Assembly: GCF_047324175.1 (NCBI RefSeq)
Contig: NZ_CP178732.1
Span: 1,860,001-1,924,000, forward strand
Direction: 5' to 3'
From: Acerihabitans sp015654925
GTDB lineage: Bacteria; Pseudomonadota; Gammaproteobacteria; Enterobacterales; Enterobacteriaceae
DNA length: 64,000 nucleotides
Positions 32,764-42,430 of this stretch are shown piece after piece (position 1 is the stretch's first letter; the number at the start of each line of letters is the position of its first letter). The notes beneath the pieces were generated by a model. That model was not told the DNA's origin. It saw only the letters and a program-made list of their open reading frames with translations, and did no database searches. The position numbers and the translations under genes are program-made.

Positions 32764-34326
32764 ATGACAACACGTAAAATCCGATTACATAATTATCTGG
32801 CCTACGGTTCTGGTGATTTTCTGGGGGCCGGCACCACGGCGCTCACCTCGGCATGGTTGCTCTATTTTTATACGACCTTTTGCGGGTTAACCGCGATAGA
32901 GGCGACGTTTATTTTCTTTTCCGCCCGGGTACTGGATGCGGTATTGAGCCCCTTGATGGGGTTTTTAACCGATAACTTCGGCAATACGTGGTTAGGCAAG
33001 CATTTCGGCCGGCGTAAGTTTTTTATTCTGTTGGGTATCCCCTGCGTGTTCAGCTACAGTCTGATGTGGATGGGGCATATGGAGTTCTGGTATTACCTGT
33101 TCACATATCTGCTGTTTGACTCGGTCTACACCATGATATTGGTACCTTATGAAACCCTGGTGCCTGAAATGACCGACGATTTCAAACAGAAAGCGAAATT
33201 TTCAGGCGCGCGTATCGCGCTGGCGCAAACCTCCGCCATCCTGGCCGCGTTTTTACCCGGCGTACTGTTAGCGCATTTTGGTAAAGATAACGCCATCTCC
33301 TTCTTTTACGCCAGCCTGGTATTCTCCACCCTGTGCGCCGTTATGTTAACGCTGGTTTATCTGTTTACCTGGGAACGGCCTGCGGAACTCAAATCGGAAG
33401 CCACCCTGAAACTTGAACGGGAAAAGCAGCAGTTAACCTTGATGCAAAGTCTGAAGCGACTGCATATAGAGCTGTCTTCAACGTTGCGTATTCGTATTTT
33501 CCGACAGCACCTGGGATTGTATTTAGGCGGCTATATCGCGCAGGACATATTTAACGCGGTATTTACCTACTATGTGGTTTTTGTCCTGATGCAAAGCGCG
33601 ACGGTGGCGTCACAATTGATGGGCGTTATGTCGATTCTTCAACTGATAGCCGTGCTGTGCATGATCCCATTGTGTATTCGCCTTGGGCCGGCGCCTTCGT
33701 ATCGCCTGGTGGTGACGTTGTTCGGTATCGCGGCAATCGCTTATGGCGCCCTGTATTATTTCAGCCTCGATTATAATTTCCTGCTGTTGATGGCGATCTC
33801 CGGTATTGCCGGACTGGGCCGGGGCGGCATCAATTATGTTCCCTGGAATATTTATACTTATATTGCCGATGTGGATGAAGCGATCACCGCGCAGCGGCGC
33901 GAGGGGGTATTTGCCGGCATTATGACCCTGACCCGTAAAGCCTCCCAGGCCGGTGCGGTAATGCTGGTGGGGATTATCTTGCAGATATCCGGTTTTGTTT
34001 CGGGGCAAAGCACCCAGGCACCGGGCGTCAAGCATACCATTCTCGCCGTCCTGTGCGTCGGCACGGTGATCATTCTCTGTATCGGTTTCTATATTTCCCT
34101 CCGATTCAAACTGAACCTGAAAACCCATCGGGTCTTGCAGGAGGAAATCCGCAAGATGCGCGCGGCGAATCGGCCGGTTCCGCAGGATATTACCCCCCAA
34201 GCCCGGGCGACGGTTGAAATGCTGGCCGGCATGAAATATGAATCGCTGTGGGGAAACAACAACATCGGTTATTTGAACCACGGCAAGGATATTCCGGGGA
34301 AAGAATCCCGATTGGAGCATGTGTGA
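32764..34326 (+). CDS. GPH family sugar:cation symporter
   Basis: A 520-residue symporter of the glycoside-pentoside-hexuronide family: MTTRKIRLHNYLAYGSGDFLGAGTTALTSAWLLYFYT starts the protein in parts typical of the group, and GFLTDNFGNTWLGKHFGRRKFFILLGIP is the conserved first loop. The start at 32764 follows AGG by seven bases; 78 further upstream codons are open but lack family similarity. The next gene encodes a GH105 hydrolase, so an unsaturated uronyl disaccharide is the likely cargo (inference). Confidence 0.9.
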   Translation: MTTRKIRLHNYLAYGSGDFLGAGTTALTSAWLLYFYTTFCGLTAIEATFIFFSARVLDAVLSPLMGFLTDNFGNTWLGKHFGRRKFFILLGIPCVFSYSLMWMGHMEFWYYLFTYLLFDSVYTMILVPYETLVPEMTDDFKQKAKFSGARIALAQTSAILAAFLPGVLLAHFGKDNAISFFYASLVFSTLCAVMLTLVYLFTWERPAELKSEATLKLEREKQQLTLMQSLKRLHIELSSTLRIRIFRQHLGLYLGGYIAQDIFNAVFTYYVVFVLMQSATVASQLMGVMSILQLIAVLCMIPLCIRLGPAPSYRLVVTLFGIAAIAYGALYYFSLDYNFLLLMAISGIAGLGRGGINYVPWNIYTYIADVDEAITAQRREGVFAGIMTLTRKASQAGAVMLVGIILQISGFVSGQSTQAPGVKHTILAVLCVGTVIILCIGFYISLRFKLNLKTHRVLQEEIRKMRAANRPVPQDITPQARATVEMLAGMKYESLWGNNNIGYLNHGKDIPGKESRLEHV

Positions 34327-34355
34327 ATCAAATTAAGGTAAAGTAAGGAATAATA

Positions 34356-35498
34356 ATGGCCGTTTTTAAAGTAAAACACAGCGCGTTATTGCGCCAGCCG
34401 GAACATTTCATTTCGCGGGACGATCTTAAATCATTAATTTGTAAAATTACCGATAATTTGGTCAATATTAAAGATACCACCGGTGAATTCTTGCTGCGGC
34501 TGGACGATGGCCGGGTTATCGATACCAAAGGCTGGGCCGCGGGTTGGGAATGGACCCACGGCATTGGCCTGTATGGAATTTATCAATACTATCGCCAGAC
34601 CGGTGATAAGGCGATGCGCGCCATTCTGGATCAATGGTTTGCCAATAGCCTGGCTAAAGGCACCCCGACCAAAAACGTCAATACGGTCTGCCCGTTTTTG
34701 ACGCTGGCCTATATGTATGAAGAAACCCCTCATCCGCAGTGGCGCCCCTATCTGGAGCGCTGGGCCGAATGGGTGATGTATGACATGCCGCGCACGGAAA
34801 AACAGGGACTGCAGCACATTGTTTATAATAATGAAAATCACCAGCAAATGTGGGACGATACATTAATGATGAGCGTGCTGCCGCTGGTGAAAATCGGCAA
34901 ATTGCTTAACCGGCCGGAGTTTGTCGAAGAGGCCACCTACCAGTTTTTATTGCACACCCAGTATTTGATGGATCGTGAAACCGGCCTATGGTTCCATGGC
35001 TGGAATTTCGAAGGTAAGCATAACTTTGCCCATGCCCGCTGGGCGCGGGGCAATAGCTGGTTAACGGTGGCGATCCCGGAATTCATCGAACTGCTGGACC
35101 TGCCCGAACGCAATGCCACCCGTCGCTTTCTGCTGCAAATATTAACAAGCCAAATTGACGCGCTGGCCGCATGCCAGGATGAAAGCGGATTATGGCATAC
35201 GTTGTTGGATGACCCGGATTCCTATTTGGAAGCCTCGGCTACCGCCGGCTTTGCTTATGGCATTCTAAAAGCGGTGCGTAAACGTTATATCGACGGCGCT
35301 TATCTGCCCATGGCGGAAAAAGCGATAGCCGGCGTCATCGCCAATGTCAATGCGCAAGGCGAACTGACCCGCGTCTCGTTCGGTACGGCCATGGGCAGCG
35401 ACCTTGACTATTATCGCCAGATCCCGCTGACGTCCATGCCCTATGGCCAGGCGATGGCGATTTTATGCTTATCTGAATATTTGAATAAATACGTGTAA
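34356..35498 (+). CDS. GH105 unsaturated uronyl hydrolase (YteR/YesR type)
   Basis: A 380-residue cytoplasmic glycoside hydrolase of family 105, an alpha/alpha barrel that removes the unsaturated sugar left by pectate, rhamnogalacturonan or ulvan lyases. MWDDTLMMSVLPL carries the catalytic aspartate (D167 or D168), and LWFHGWNF...NFAHARWARGNSW lines the pocket. No signal peptide is present. AAGGAA sits six bases before the ATG, and the gene follows the GPH symporter by 29 bases, so import and hydrolysis are coupled. Confidence 0.92.
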   Translation: MAVFKVKHSALLRQPEHFISRDDLKSLICKITDNLVNIKDTTGEFLLRLDDGRVIDTKGWAAGWEWTHGIGLYGIYQYYRQTGDKAMRAILDQWFANSLAKGTPTKNVNTVCPFLTLAYMYEETPHPQWRPYLERWAEWVMYDMPRTEKQGLQHIVYNNENHQQMWDDTLMMSVLPLVKIGKLLNRPEFVEEATYQFLLHTQYLMDRETGLWFHGWNFEGKHNFAHARWARGNSWLTVAIPEFIELLDLPERNATRRFLLQILTSQIDALAACQDESGLWHTLLDDPDSYLEASATAGFAYGILKAVRKRYIDGAYLPMAEKAIAGVIANVNAQGELTRVSFGTAMGSDLDYYRQIPLTSMPYGQAMAILCLSEYLNKYV

Positions 35499-36057
35499 CG
35501 CTGCCCGAACCCCGCCCAGGGGATGACCGGCCCCACATCCCGGTGCGTTGGGTTAATTCGCTGCTGCCTACCGCGTTCTTTTAGCCGGCCAGGCAGGCGC
35601 GGATCTTGCCTGCAACATGCCTCAAAGGAATCGATAACCCGGCCTGGATTTGGTGTGCCGATGGATTCTGCGGTGGCGATCAAGCCCTGGGCGTTGATAT
35701 TCATCGTGGTTTGCGCCGACGCATTGCGTATCGAATAACAACGTAAGCCTTCATCGGCTTGGCGGTAAGGGCGCGATAATTAGCATGGAAAACATCTTTT
35801 TGTCATAAACAAAATCCCCCATCTATGCCGTGAAATAATAATTATCAAAATCAAATTATTATAAATTCCTGCAGCTGAAATGTTACCGGTAACTCTCGGT
35901 GTTATTTACATAAATTAACATTTCTATAACTTGTATTGACAAAAATAGCGCTTATTCTACCTGTAAAATTATCACACAAATAATTATTAGCCACGACGTA
36001 CCGGGCTGGTTGCGGTAGTGCCTGGCGCATTGATCAACACCCTTTAATGGAAGATTT
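35499..36057. other. Long gap without a recognised gene
   Basis: A 559-base gap. Frames of 60-90 codons exist in 35440-35740 on both strands but have no ribosome site or recognisable motif. The second half (35740-36057) is AT-rich and must hold the promoter of the gluconate dehydrogenase-like operon; a perfect TTGACA lies at 35936-35941 without a clear -10. Confidence 0.6.
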
Positions 36058-36783
36058 ATGAGCAAGCAAAATGACGAGGGTATCCCCTCACGGCGGCGTT
36101 TTCTGCAACAAACGCTGTCGCTTATCCCGCTGGCCGCAGCCGGGAGCGGCGTTGTTTCCTTCGCCGGCCAGGCAGCCGCACCCGCATCCGCAGGCGTTTC
36201 CGCCCACTATGTCCCCATTTTTTTCAACAACGACGAATGGCGTTTTATCCTGGCCGCCGCCGACCGGCTGATTCCCACGGATGAATACGGGCCGGGCGCG
36301 GTGAGCGAAGGAGTGCCGGTCTATATCGATAAGCAGATGGAGCTGCCCTACGGCTACGGCCATTTATGGTATATGCAGCCCCCCTTTGCCGAGGCCGCGG
36401 CCGAATTGGGCTATCAATCCCCGCTGGCTCCGCGCGACACCTATCGCCGCGGTATTAAAGCCGTGGACGATTACTGCCGGCGGCAGTTTCAACATGTCTT
36501 TGCCGACCTTGGCCCCGAGCAGCAGGACGCGGTGCTGCACCAGTTGGAAGATGGCAAGCTGACGTTCGATAACGTGCCGGGCACGCTATTTTTTACCCAA
36601 CTGCTGGATAATGCCAAAGAGGGTTATCTGGCCGACCCCATGCATGGCGGTAATCAAACGCTGGCCTCGTGGAAACTGATCGGTTTCCCGGGCGCGCGCG
36701 CCGACAACCAGCAAACGATGGACCATCCCAATAAGCCCTATCCGCTGGGTCCGGTCAGTATTTCAGGGAAGAGGAGTGTGTAA
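36058..36783 (+). CDS. Gluconate 2-dehydrogenase subunit 3 family protein (Tat)
   Basis: A 241-residue small subunit (Gluconate_2-dh3 family). It begins with a Tat signal (SRRRFLQQ, residues 11-18, then a hydrophobic stretch to about 42), which carries the folded flavoprotein partner across the inner membrane. GGAAG lies a few bases before the ATG. It starts the operon; the GMC subunit follows after two bases. Confidence 0.92.
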   Translation: MSKQNDEGIPSRRRFLQQTLSLIPLAAAGSGVVSFAGQAAAPASAGVSAHYVPIFFNNDEWRFILAAADRLIPTDEYGPGAVSEGVPVYIDKQMELPYGYGHLWYMQPPFAEAAAELGYQSPLAPRDTYRRGIKAVDDYCRRQFQHVFADLGPEQQDAVLHQLEDGKLTFDNVPGTLFFTQLLDNAKEGYLADPMHGGNQTLASWKLIGFPGARADNQQTMDHPNKPYPLGPVSISGKRSV

Positions 36784-36785
36784 AC

Positions 36786-38561
36786 GTGGCGATTAAACAA
36801 GACCCGGTCGATATTGTTATCGTCGGTTTCGGCTGGACCGGTTCGCTGATGGCGATGGAGCTGGCGGGAACCGGCCTGAAAATACTGGCGCTGGAGCGCG
36901 GCGAGCAGCGCGACACGTATCCCGATTTCGCCTACCCGCGCATCATGGATGAACTGACCTACGGTATCCGGTTAAAGCTGTTCCAGAATGCCTCGAAAGA
37001 GACAGTGACCGTACGGCATACCTCCGGCGAAACCGCGCTGCCGTACCGGCGCTTCGGCTCTTTCCTGCCGGGCGACGGCGTAGGCGGCGCCGGGGTGCAC
37101 TGGAACGGCATGCTGTGGCGTCCGCTGGAGGCCGATCTCAGGATGCGCAGCACCGTAATCGAGCGTTACGGCGCGGATTTTATTCCCCGGGACATGACGG
37201 TGCAGGACTATCCGTTTACGTATGCGGAGATGGAACCGTTTTTCGATAAGTTCGAGAAGATCTGCGGCACCGCCGGGCACGCCGGCAACCTTAAGGGTGA
37301 AAAAATCGCCGGCGGCAATCCCTTTGAAGCGCCGCGCCAGAACCCTTACCCGACCAGGCCGCTTAAGCAGCAGTATTCCGGCATGCTGTTCAGCAAAGCG
37401 ACGACCGGGCTGGGCTATCATCCGTTCCCGCTGCCGGCGGCGCTGTGCAGCGAACCTTATACCAATCCGTATGGCGTCCAGCTGGGCGTGTGCAACTACT
37501 GCGGTTTTTGCGAGCGCTTCGGCTGCTTCAACTACTCCAAGGCGTCGCCGCAGAGCTGTGTGCTGCCGGCCCTCTATCAGTATAAAAACTTCGAGCTGCG
37601 CACCCAGTCCCACGTGCTGCGCGTCAATACCGATTCCACCGGCGCCAGGGCCACCGGCGTCACCTATATCGACGCCAACGGCCAGGAAGTGGAACAGCCC
37701 GCCAACCTGGTGGTGCTGAGCGCATTCCAATTGCACAACGTGCGTCTGCTGCTGCTGTCGAAAATCGGCAAGCCCTACGATCCCGCCACCGGCGACGGCG
37801 TGGTCGGGCGCAACTATGCCTACCAGATGAACGGCGGCGTCTCGCTGTTCTTCGATCCCGACACCAATTTCAACCCCTTTGCCGCCACCGGCGCCACCGG
37901 GACCTTTATCGATGATTTTAACGCGGAAAACTTTGACCACGGCGGTTTAGGGTTTGTCGGCGGCGCCACTATTTCCGCCACCATCACCGGCGGCCGTCCG
38001 ATCCAGCAGATGAGTATTTCCAACCATGCGCCGAAATGGGGAACCGGGTGGAAAAAGGCGATCAAGGAAAGTTACCTGCACACCATGAGCGTCGGCTCTT
38101 CCGGATCGGTGATGCCGTATAAACAGTGCTATCTCGATCTCGATCCCACTTATAAAGATCATCACGGGCAGCCGCTGCTGCGCATGACGTTCGACTGGCA
38201 GCAAAACGAGCTCAAGATGACCAACTTCATCGGCGGCAAGGCGGAGGAAATCGCCAAGGCCATCGGGCCGAAGCATTACGAAATGGGCTTTAAAGGCATG
38301 AACGCCCACTACGATGTGCGTCCCTACCAGTCCACCCATACCACCGGCGGCGCGGTGATGGGCGATAATCCCGCCACCAGCGTGGTGAATAAGTACCTGC
38401 AAAGTTGGGATGTGCCCAATTTGTTTGTGCTGGGCGCCTGCTGTTTCCCGCAAAACCTGTCGTACAACCCGACCGGTATTGTCGGCGCCACCGCGCTATT
38501 TGCCGCCAATGCGATTCGTACGCAGTATTTGGCCAACCCCGGACCGCTGGTCCAGGCTTAA
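36786..38561 (+). CDS. GMC oxidoreductase, large subunit of gluconate 2-dehydrogenase-like complex
   Basis: A 591-residue FAD enzyme with a GTG start two bases after the small-subunit stop. The dinucleotide motif VGFGWTGS lies near residues 13-20, GDGVGGAGVHWNG binds FAD, and the C-terminal active-site region has HTTGGAVMG and NPTGIVGA with the His/Asn pair of GMC enzymes. A cysteine group C236, C239, C242, C247 and C258 stands where FAD-dependent glucose dehydrogenases of this type hold an iron-sulfur cluster. It has no signal of its own and should ride with the Tat subunit into the periplasm. It oxidises a sugar, sugar acid or polyol; the substrate is not certain. Confidence 0.9.
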   Translation: MAIKQDPVDIVIVGFGWTGSLMAMELAGTGLKILALERGEQRDTYPDFAYPRIMDELTYGIRLKLFQNASKETVTVRHTSGETALPYRRFGSFLPGDGVGGAGVHWNGMLWRPLEADLRMRSTVIERYGADFIPRDMTVQDYPFTYAEMEPFFDKFEKICGTAGHAGNLKGEKIAGGNPFEAPRQNPYPTRPLKQQYSGMLFSKATTGLGYHPFPLPAALCSEPYTNPYGVQLGVCNYCGFCERFGCFNYSKASPQSCVLPALYQYKNFELRTQSHVLRVNTDSTGARATGVTYIDANGQEVEQPANLVVLSAFQLHNVRLLLLSKIGKPYDPATGDGVVGRNYAYQMNGGVSLFFDPDTNFNPFAATGATGTFIDDFNAENFDHGGLGFVGGATISATITGGRPIQQMSISNHAPKWGTGWKKAIKESYLHTMSVGSSGSVMPYKQCYLDLDPTYKDHHGQPLLRMTFDWQQNELKMTNFIGGKAEEIAKAIGPKHYEMGFKGMNAHYDVRPYQSTHTTGGAVMGDNPATSVVNKYLQSWDVPNLFVLGACCFPQNLSYNPTGIVGATALFAANAIRTQYLANPGPLVQA

Positions 38562-38577
38562 CAGGGAAGGAACCGAG

Positions 38578-39900
38578 ATGAACGTTCTATGGAATGCAGC
38601 GCTTCCCTTGATGGCGCTGGCGCTGTTGCCGGGCGCGGCTAACGCGGCGACCGCTGGCCAGCCGGTAAGCGAAGGACAATATTTGGCCACCGCCGGCGAC
38701 TGCGTGGCCTGCCACACCGCGGCCGGCGGCAAACCGTTTACCGGCGGACTGAAGATGTCCACGCCGTTGGGGGCCATTTACTCCACCAACATCACCCCGG
38801 ATAACGCTACCGGGATCGGCGGATACAGCTATGAGGATTTTACCAAAGCCGTGCGCGAAGGGGTGGCGAAAGACGGCCATCACCTCTATCCGGCCATGCC
38901 TTATACCTCGTTTGCCAGGATTAATGATGAAGATATGCACGCGCTGTATGACTTCTTTATGCATCAGGTGCCGGCGGTCAAGCAGGCCAACCGCGACAGC
39001 GATATCCCCTGGCCGCTGAATATGCGCTGGCCGCTGGCGGCCTGGAACTGGGTATTCCATGACGATGACGCGTTCCGGCCGGACCAGGGACAAAGCGCCG
39101 AGTGGAACCGGGGAGCCTATCTGGTGCAGGGGCTGGAGCATTGCGGCACCTGCCATACGCCGCGCGGCATCGCGTTCCAGGAGAAGGCGCTGGATCAATC
39201 CGACTCGGCCTACCTGACCGGCGGCACGCTGGAAGGCTGGCATGCGCCCAATCTTACCGGCGACGGCAAGGACGGACTGGGACGCTGGTCGGCGGATGAA
39301 TTGGCGATGTTCCTGAAAACCGGCCGCACCGATAGCAGCGCGGCGTTTGGGTCCATGACGGATGTGGTTGAGCACAGTACGCAATACCTGAACGATGCGG
39401 ATTTACGGGCGATGGCGGTGTATCTCAAATCGCTGAAACCCGCCGCCGCCGGGGCGCCGGCGCCGGCGGCGGATGACGCCACCTCCGCGGCGCTGATCCG
39501 GGGCGATATGAGCAAGCCGGGGGCGCAGGAATATATGGACAACTGCGCCGCCTGCCATCGTATCGACGGTAGGGGATATGCCAAAACCTTCCCGGCGCTG
39601 GCGCATAACCCGGTGGTGTTGAGCGACGACCCTTCTTCGCTCATCAGCATCGTATTGCATGGCGGCAAGATGGCGGTCACCAAAGACGCCGTGACGGGAT
39701 TGACCATGCCGGACTTCGGCTGGCGGCTTGACGACCGACAGGCGGCGGATTTACTCAGCTTTATCCGCAGCGCCTGGGGCAATGACGCGCCGGCGGTCAG
39801 CGCCGGACAGGTGGAAAAACTGCGCAATGCATCGTCGACGGTGGAACGCAAGGACCCCGATAAGACCAATGAACCGAATACCGTGCAGGCGCAGCGGTAA
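38578..39900 (+). CDS. Triheme cytochrome c subunit of the dehydrogenase complex
   Basis: A 440-residue periplasmic cytochrome with a signal peptide ending near ANA/AT and three heme sites: CVACH (42-46), CGTCH (189-193) and CAACH (323-327). It takes electrons from the GMC subunit and passes them to ubiquinone. The start at 38578 follows AGGAA by seven bases. It completes the three-subunit layout of membrane-bound gluconate, 2-ketogluconate and sorbitol dehydrogenases; no C-terminal membrane helix is obvious. Confidence 0.94.
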   Translation: MNVLWNAALPLMALALLPGAANAATAGQPVSEGQYLATAGDCVACHTAAGGKPFTGGLKMSTPLGAIYSTNITPDNATGIGGYSYEDFTKAVREGVAKDGHHLYPAMPYTSFARINDEDMHALYDFFMHQVPAVKQANRDSDIPWPLNMRWPLAAWNWVFHDDDAFRPDQGQSAEWNRGAYLVQGLEHCGTCHTPRGIAFQEKALDQSDSAYLTGGTLEGWHAPNLTGDGKDGLGRWSADELAMFLKTGRTDSSAAFGSMTDVVEHSTQYLNDADLRAMAVYLKSLKPAAAGAPAPAADDATSAALIRGDMSKPGAQEYMDNCAACHRIDGRGYAKTFPALAHNPVVLSDDPSSLISIVLHGGKMAVTKDAVTGLTMPDFGWRLDDRQAADLLSFIRSAWGNDAPAVSAGQVEKLRNASSTVERKDPDKTNEPNTVQAQR

Positions 39901-39938
39901 CGGCGCAATAGCAAAAGGTTATCACTGCGTCGGCAGGC

Positions 39939-39983
39939 AAGACCTGGCTCCTGGCATCTACCGGGGCTCAGGTCTTTTTTTTT
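39939..39983 (+). terminator. Strong rho-independent terminator
   Basis: AAGACCTG (39939-39946) pairs with CAGGTCTT (39969-39976); an inner GCTCC/GGGGC stem extends it, and a run of T residues follows to 39983. It ends the dehydrogenase operon and separates it from the VOC operon. Confidence 0.9.
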
Positions 39984-40107
39984 CTGGCCCCCCACCAGCC
40001 TTAGCCGGTTTCCAGTTAATCTTTACCGGATTTGTACTTTGGCATCCGTCCAAGCCTTGGTTAGAGTTATACCTCGGTTTAGTTATTGGATAGTCAGGTA
40101 AAAGTTA

Positions 40108-40956
40108 ATGGGTGCCTTAATTCCGGTAGTGGATCACGCGGTAATTAATGTCGCGGGCAAGCTTGATGAAACGCAGCAATTATTTACGCTTTTAGGATTC
40201 CAGTTGACGCCGCGGGGTCACCATTCGCTGGGCTCCAGCAACCATTTAGCCATTTTTGGCGAAAATTATTTCGAGCTGCTGGGGTTTGAGGCGGGTAACG
40301 CCGATAAACGCCAGGACCTCTGGAACGCGCCCCTCGGGCTCACCGGCCTGGTGTGGAAAACCACCGACGCCGATGCGGTCTACCGCCATCTGCAATCCGT
40401 CGGCCTGGCCGGCGATCCCCCCGGTTCATTTTCCCGTCCGGTGGAACTGCCCGACGGCAGCCGGCCTGACGCTCGCTTTCGCACCGTCAGGCTGGCCGCC
40501 GAGCGGGTAAAAAACGGCCGCAGTTTTTTTTGCCAGCATGACACGCCGGAACTGGTCTGGCGTTCCCCCTGGCGCCAGCACCCGAACGGCGCCGTGGATA
40601 TCAGCGCATTGGTGATTGCCGCGGCCGATCCCGCGGCGGCGGCCGGTCTTTACGGCACGCTGTTTGGCCGGGAGGTTATTGATGCCGACGGCCAGGGCGG
40701 CTATCGGCTGCAGGCGGGCAAAACCCAGGTGCGATTTATCACTCCCCAGCGGGCCGCCGGACTTTATGGCCAGGTCCCTACAGGCGAAAACGGCACCGAA
40801 CGCATGGTGGCGCTTGAGTTTACGGTCTCGTCGCTGAGCGCGAGCGCCGACTATTTTCAGCGCCGCGGCATCCAGACGTCATCCCCGGCGCCGGATACCT
40901 TGCTGATTAGCGCGGATCGCGCTTTCAATGTCGCTTTGCTGTTCGCAGCCTCCTGA
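40108..40956 (+). CDS. VOC / glyoxalase-like domain protein
   Basis: A 282-residue protein with two vicinal-oxygen-chelate modules, closest in style to the Glyoxalase_3 family: VVDHAVINVAGKLDETQQLFTLLGF by parts at the start, NHLAIFGENYFELLGFE, and a second module from about residue 155 (VDISALVIAAADPAAAAGLYGTLFGRE). H10 and E56-E57 region could bind metal. It opens a ten-gene operon running to 50209. Dioxygenase, isomerase or binding roles are all possible. Confidence 0.8.
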   Translation: MGALIPVVDHAVINVAGKLDETQQLFTLLGFQLTPRGHHSLGSSNHLAIFGENYFELLGFEAGNADKRQDLWNAPLGLTGLVWKTTDADAVYRHLQSVGLAGDPPGSFSRPVELPDGSRPDARFRTVRLAAERVKNGRSFFCQHDTPELVWRSPWRQHPNGAVDISALVIAAADPAAAAGLYGTLFGREVIDADGQGGYRLQAGKTQVRFITPQRAAGLYGQVPTGENGTERMVALEFTVSSLSASADYFQRRGIQTSSPAPDTLLISADRAFNVALLFAAS

Positions 40957-40982
40957 TTTTCTTATTTTAAGGTGCGTTAAGC

Positions 40983-41996
40983 ATGAAAGCCATCGTATTA
41001 CGTGAACATGGCGGTAATGAAAACCTGCGGTTGGAAAACGACTTTCCCGATCCCGTCGCCGGCAGGGGGGATGTGGTGCTGCGCGTGCGCGCCTCCTCGC
41101 TTAATTACCATGATGTGTTTACCCGGCGCGGCATGCCGGGCATTACGTTGCCCTTGCCGCTTATTATCGGCCTGGACGTAGCCGGCGAGATCGTCGCTTT
41201 AGGCGAAGGCGTGACCGGATGGCGGATCGGCGACCGCGTGGTGGTGGACCCGATAAACCGGGTAGACGGCGGATTGGTGGGCGAGACCACCCACGGCGGC
41301 CTCGCCGAACTATGCCGGGCGCCGGCCCATCAGTTGATCGCTTTGCCGGATGAAATCAGCTTCGCCGAAGCGGCGGCGCTGCCGGTGGCCTATGGCACCG
41401 CCCGGCGCATGATGGTGGCTATCGGCCAGATACAGGCCGGGGAAAAGGTATTGATCCTCGGCGCCAGCGGCGGCGTCGGGGTCTGTTGCGTGCAATTGGC
41501 GAAGCTGGCCGGCGCGCAGGTGATTGCCTGCGCCGGCAGCGAGGATAAAGCCGAACGTCTGCGCGCCATCGGCGCCGACCATATCATCCTGTACACCGAA
41601 CAGGATTTCGCCAAAGAGGTGTTCCGGCGTTTCGGCAAACCCGCCCGGTCGCGCCATGCCGCCGTGCCGGGCGGAGTGGACGTGGTGGTCAATTTTACCG
41701 GTGGCGATACCTGGGTCAAATCCCTGCGCTGCCTGCGGGTTGGGGGGCGGCTGCTGACCTGCGGCGCGACCGCCGGTTTTAATCCCGCCGAGGATCTGCG
41801 TTATATCTGGACCTATGAATTGCAGATCCGCGGTTCCAATGGCTGGGAGCGCGAGGATCTGCATCAACTGCTGGAGCTGGTGCGCGACAAACGGCTCGAC
41901 GTCCTAATTGATCGCCAGTGGCCGCTGGAGCAGGGCGCGCAGGCGCTGGCTTCGCTGGAACAACGCCAGGTGACTGGCAAAGTGGTGGTGGTATGA
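40983..41996 (+). CDS. Quinone oxidoreductase-like MDR enzyme
   Basis: A 337-residue medium-chain dehydrogenase/reductase. RASSLNYHDVFTRRGMPG is typical of the NADPH:quinone oxidoreductase/enoyl reductase branch, and ILGASGGVGVCCVQLAKLAGAQVIACAGSEDK by parts is the nucleotide-binding fold. Catalytic zinc ligands of alcohol dehydrogenases are not evident. AAGGTG precedes the ATG. It overlaps the thioesterase gene by four bases. Confidence 0.88.
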   Translation: MKAIVLREHGGNENLRLENDFPDPVAGRGDVVLRVRASSLNYHDVFTRRGMPGITLPLPLIIGLDVAGEIVALGEGVTGWRIGDRVVVDPINRVDGGLVGETTHGGLAELCRAPAHQLIALPDEISFAEAAALPVAYGTARRMMVAIGQIQAGEKVLILGASGGVGVCCVQLAKLAGAQVIACAGSEDKAERLRAIGADHIILYTEQDFAKEVFRRFGKPARSRHAAVPGGVDVVVNFTGGDTWVKSLRCLRVGGRLLTCGATAGFNPAEDLRYIWTYELQIRGSNGWEREDLHQLLELVRDKRLDVLIDRQWPLEQGAQALASLEQRQVTGKVVVV

Positions 41997-42430
41997 ATAC
42001 GCGGTTGAGCAAAACGCAAATCGAGGAAAAATTCCTTTCATCGCCCTTTATCGCCTGGCTGCAACTGCGCGTCGAATCGGTGGATTACGATCAACAAATC
42101 CTGACGGTCACGGTGCCGATGCGGGCGGAGTTCGAGCGCAGCGCCGGCAGCGGCCAATGGCATGGCGGACCGCTGGCTTCGATTATCGATACCGTCGGGG
42201 ATTTCGCGTTGGCGATGATGGTCGGCGCAGGTTTGCCCACGGTCAACTTTCGCGTCGACTACCTGCGCCCGGCGGTGAATACGTCCCTGCGGGTCGTGGC
42301 GCGCAGCCGGCGCATCGGCCGCACCATCGGCGTGGCCGATGTCGACGTGTTTAATGAACAACACCAATTGCTGGCCATCGGCCGCGCAAGTTACGCCACC
42401 GGCGTCGCACAACCAGGAGTTTCATCATGA
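41993..42430 (+). CDS. PaaI family hotdog thioesterase
   Basis: A 145-residue acyl-CoA thioesterase of the PaaI group. The HGGPLASIIDTVGDFA motif holds the catalytic Asp and the HGG turn. The ATG at 41993 overlaps the preceding stop (ATGA), and its own stop overlaps the next start the same way. In this operon it may release free acid from CoA esters made by the ligase at 47920, or act as a proofreader. Confidence 0.88.
   Translation: MNTRLSKTQIEEKFLSSPFIAWLQLRVESVDYDQQILTVTVPMRAEFERSAGSGQWHGGPLASIIDTVGDFALAMMVGAGLPTVNFRVDYLRPAVNTSLRVVARSRRIGRTIGVADVDVFNEQHQLLAIGRASYATGVAQPGVSS

Noticed and set aside
35441..35704. 87-codon minus-strand frame after the GH105 gene
   Set aside because: It overlaps the 3' end of the GH105 gene, has no ribosome site and resembles no family I know.
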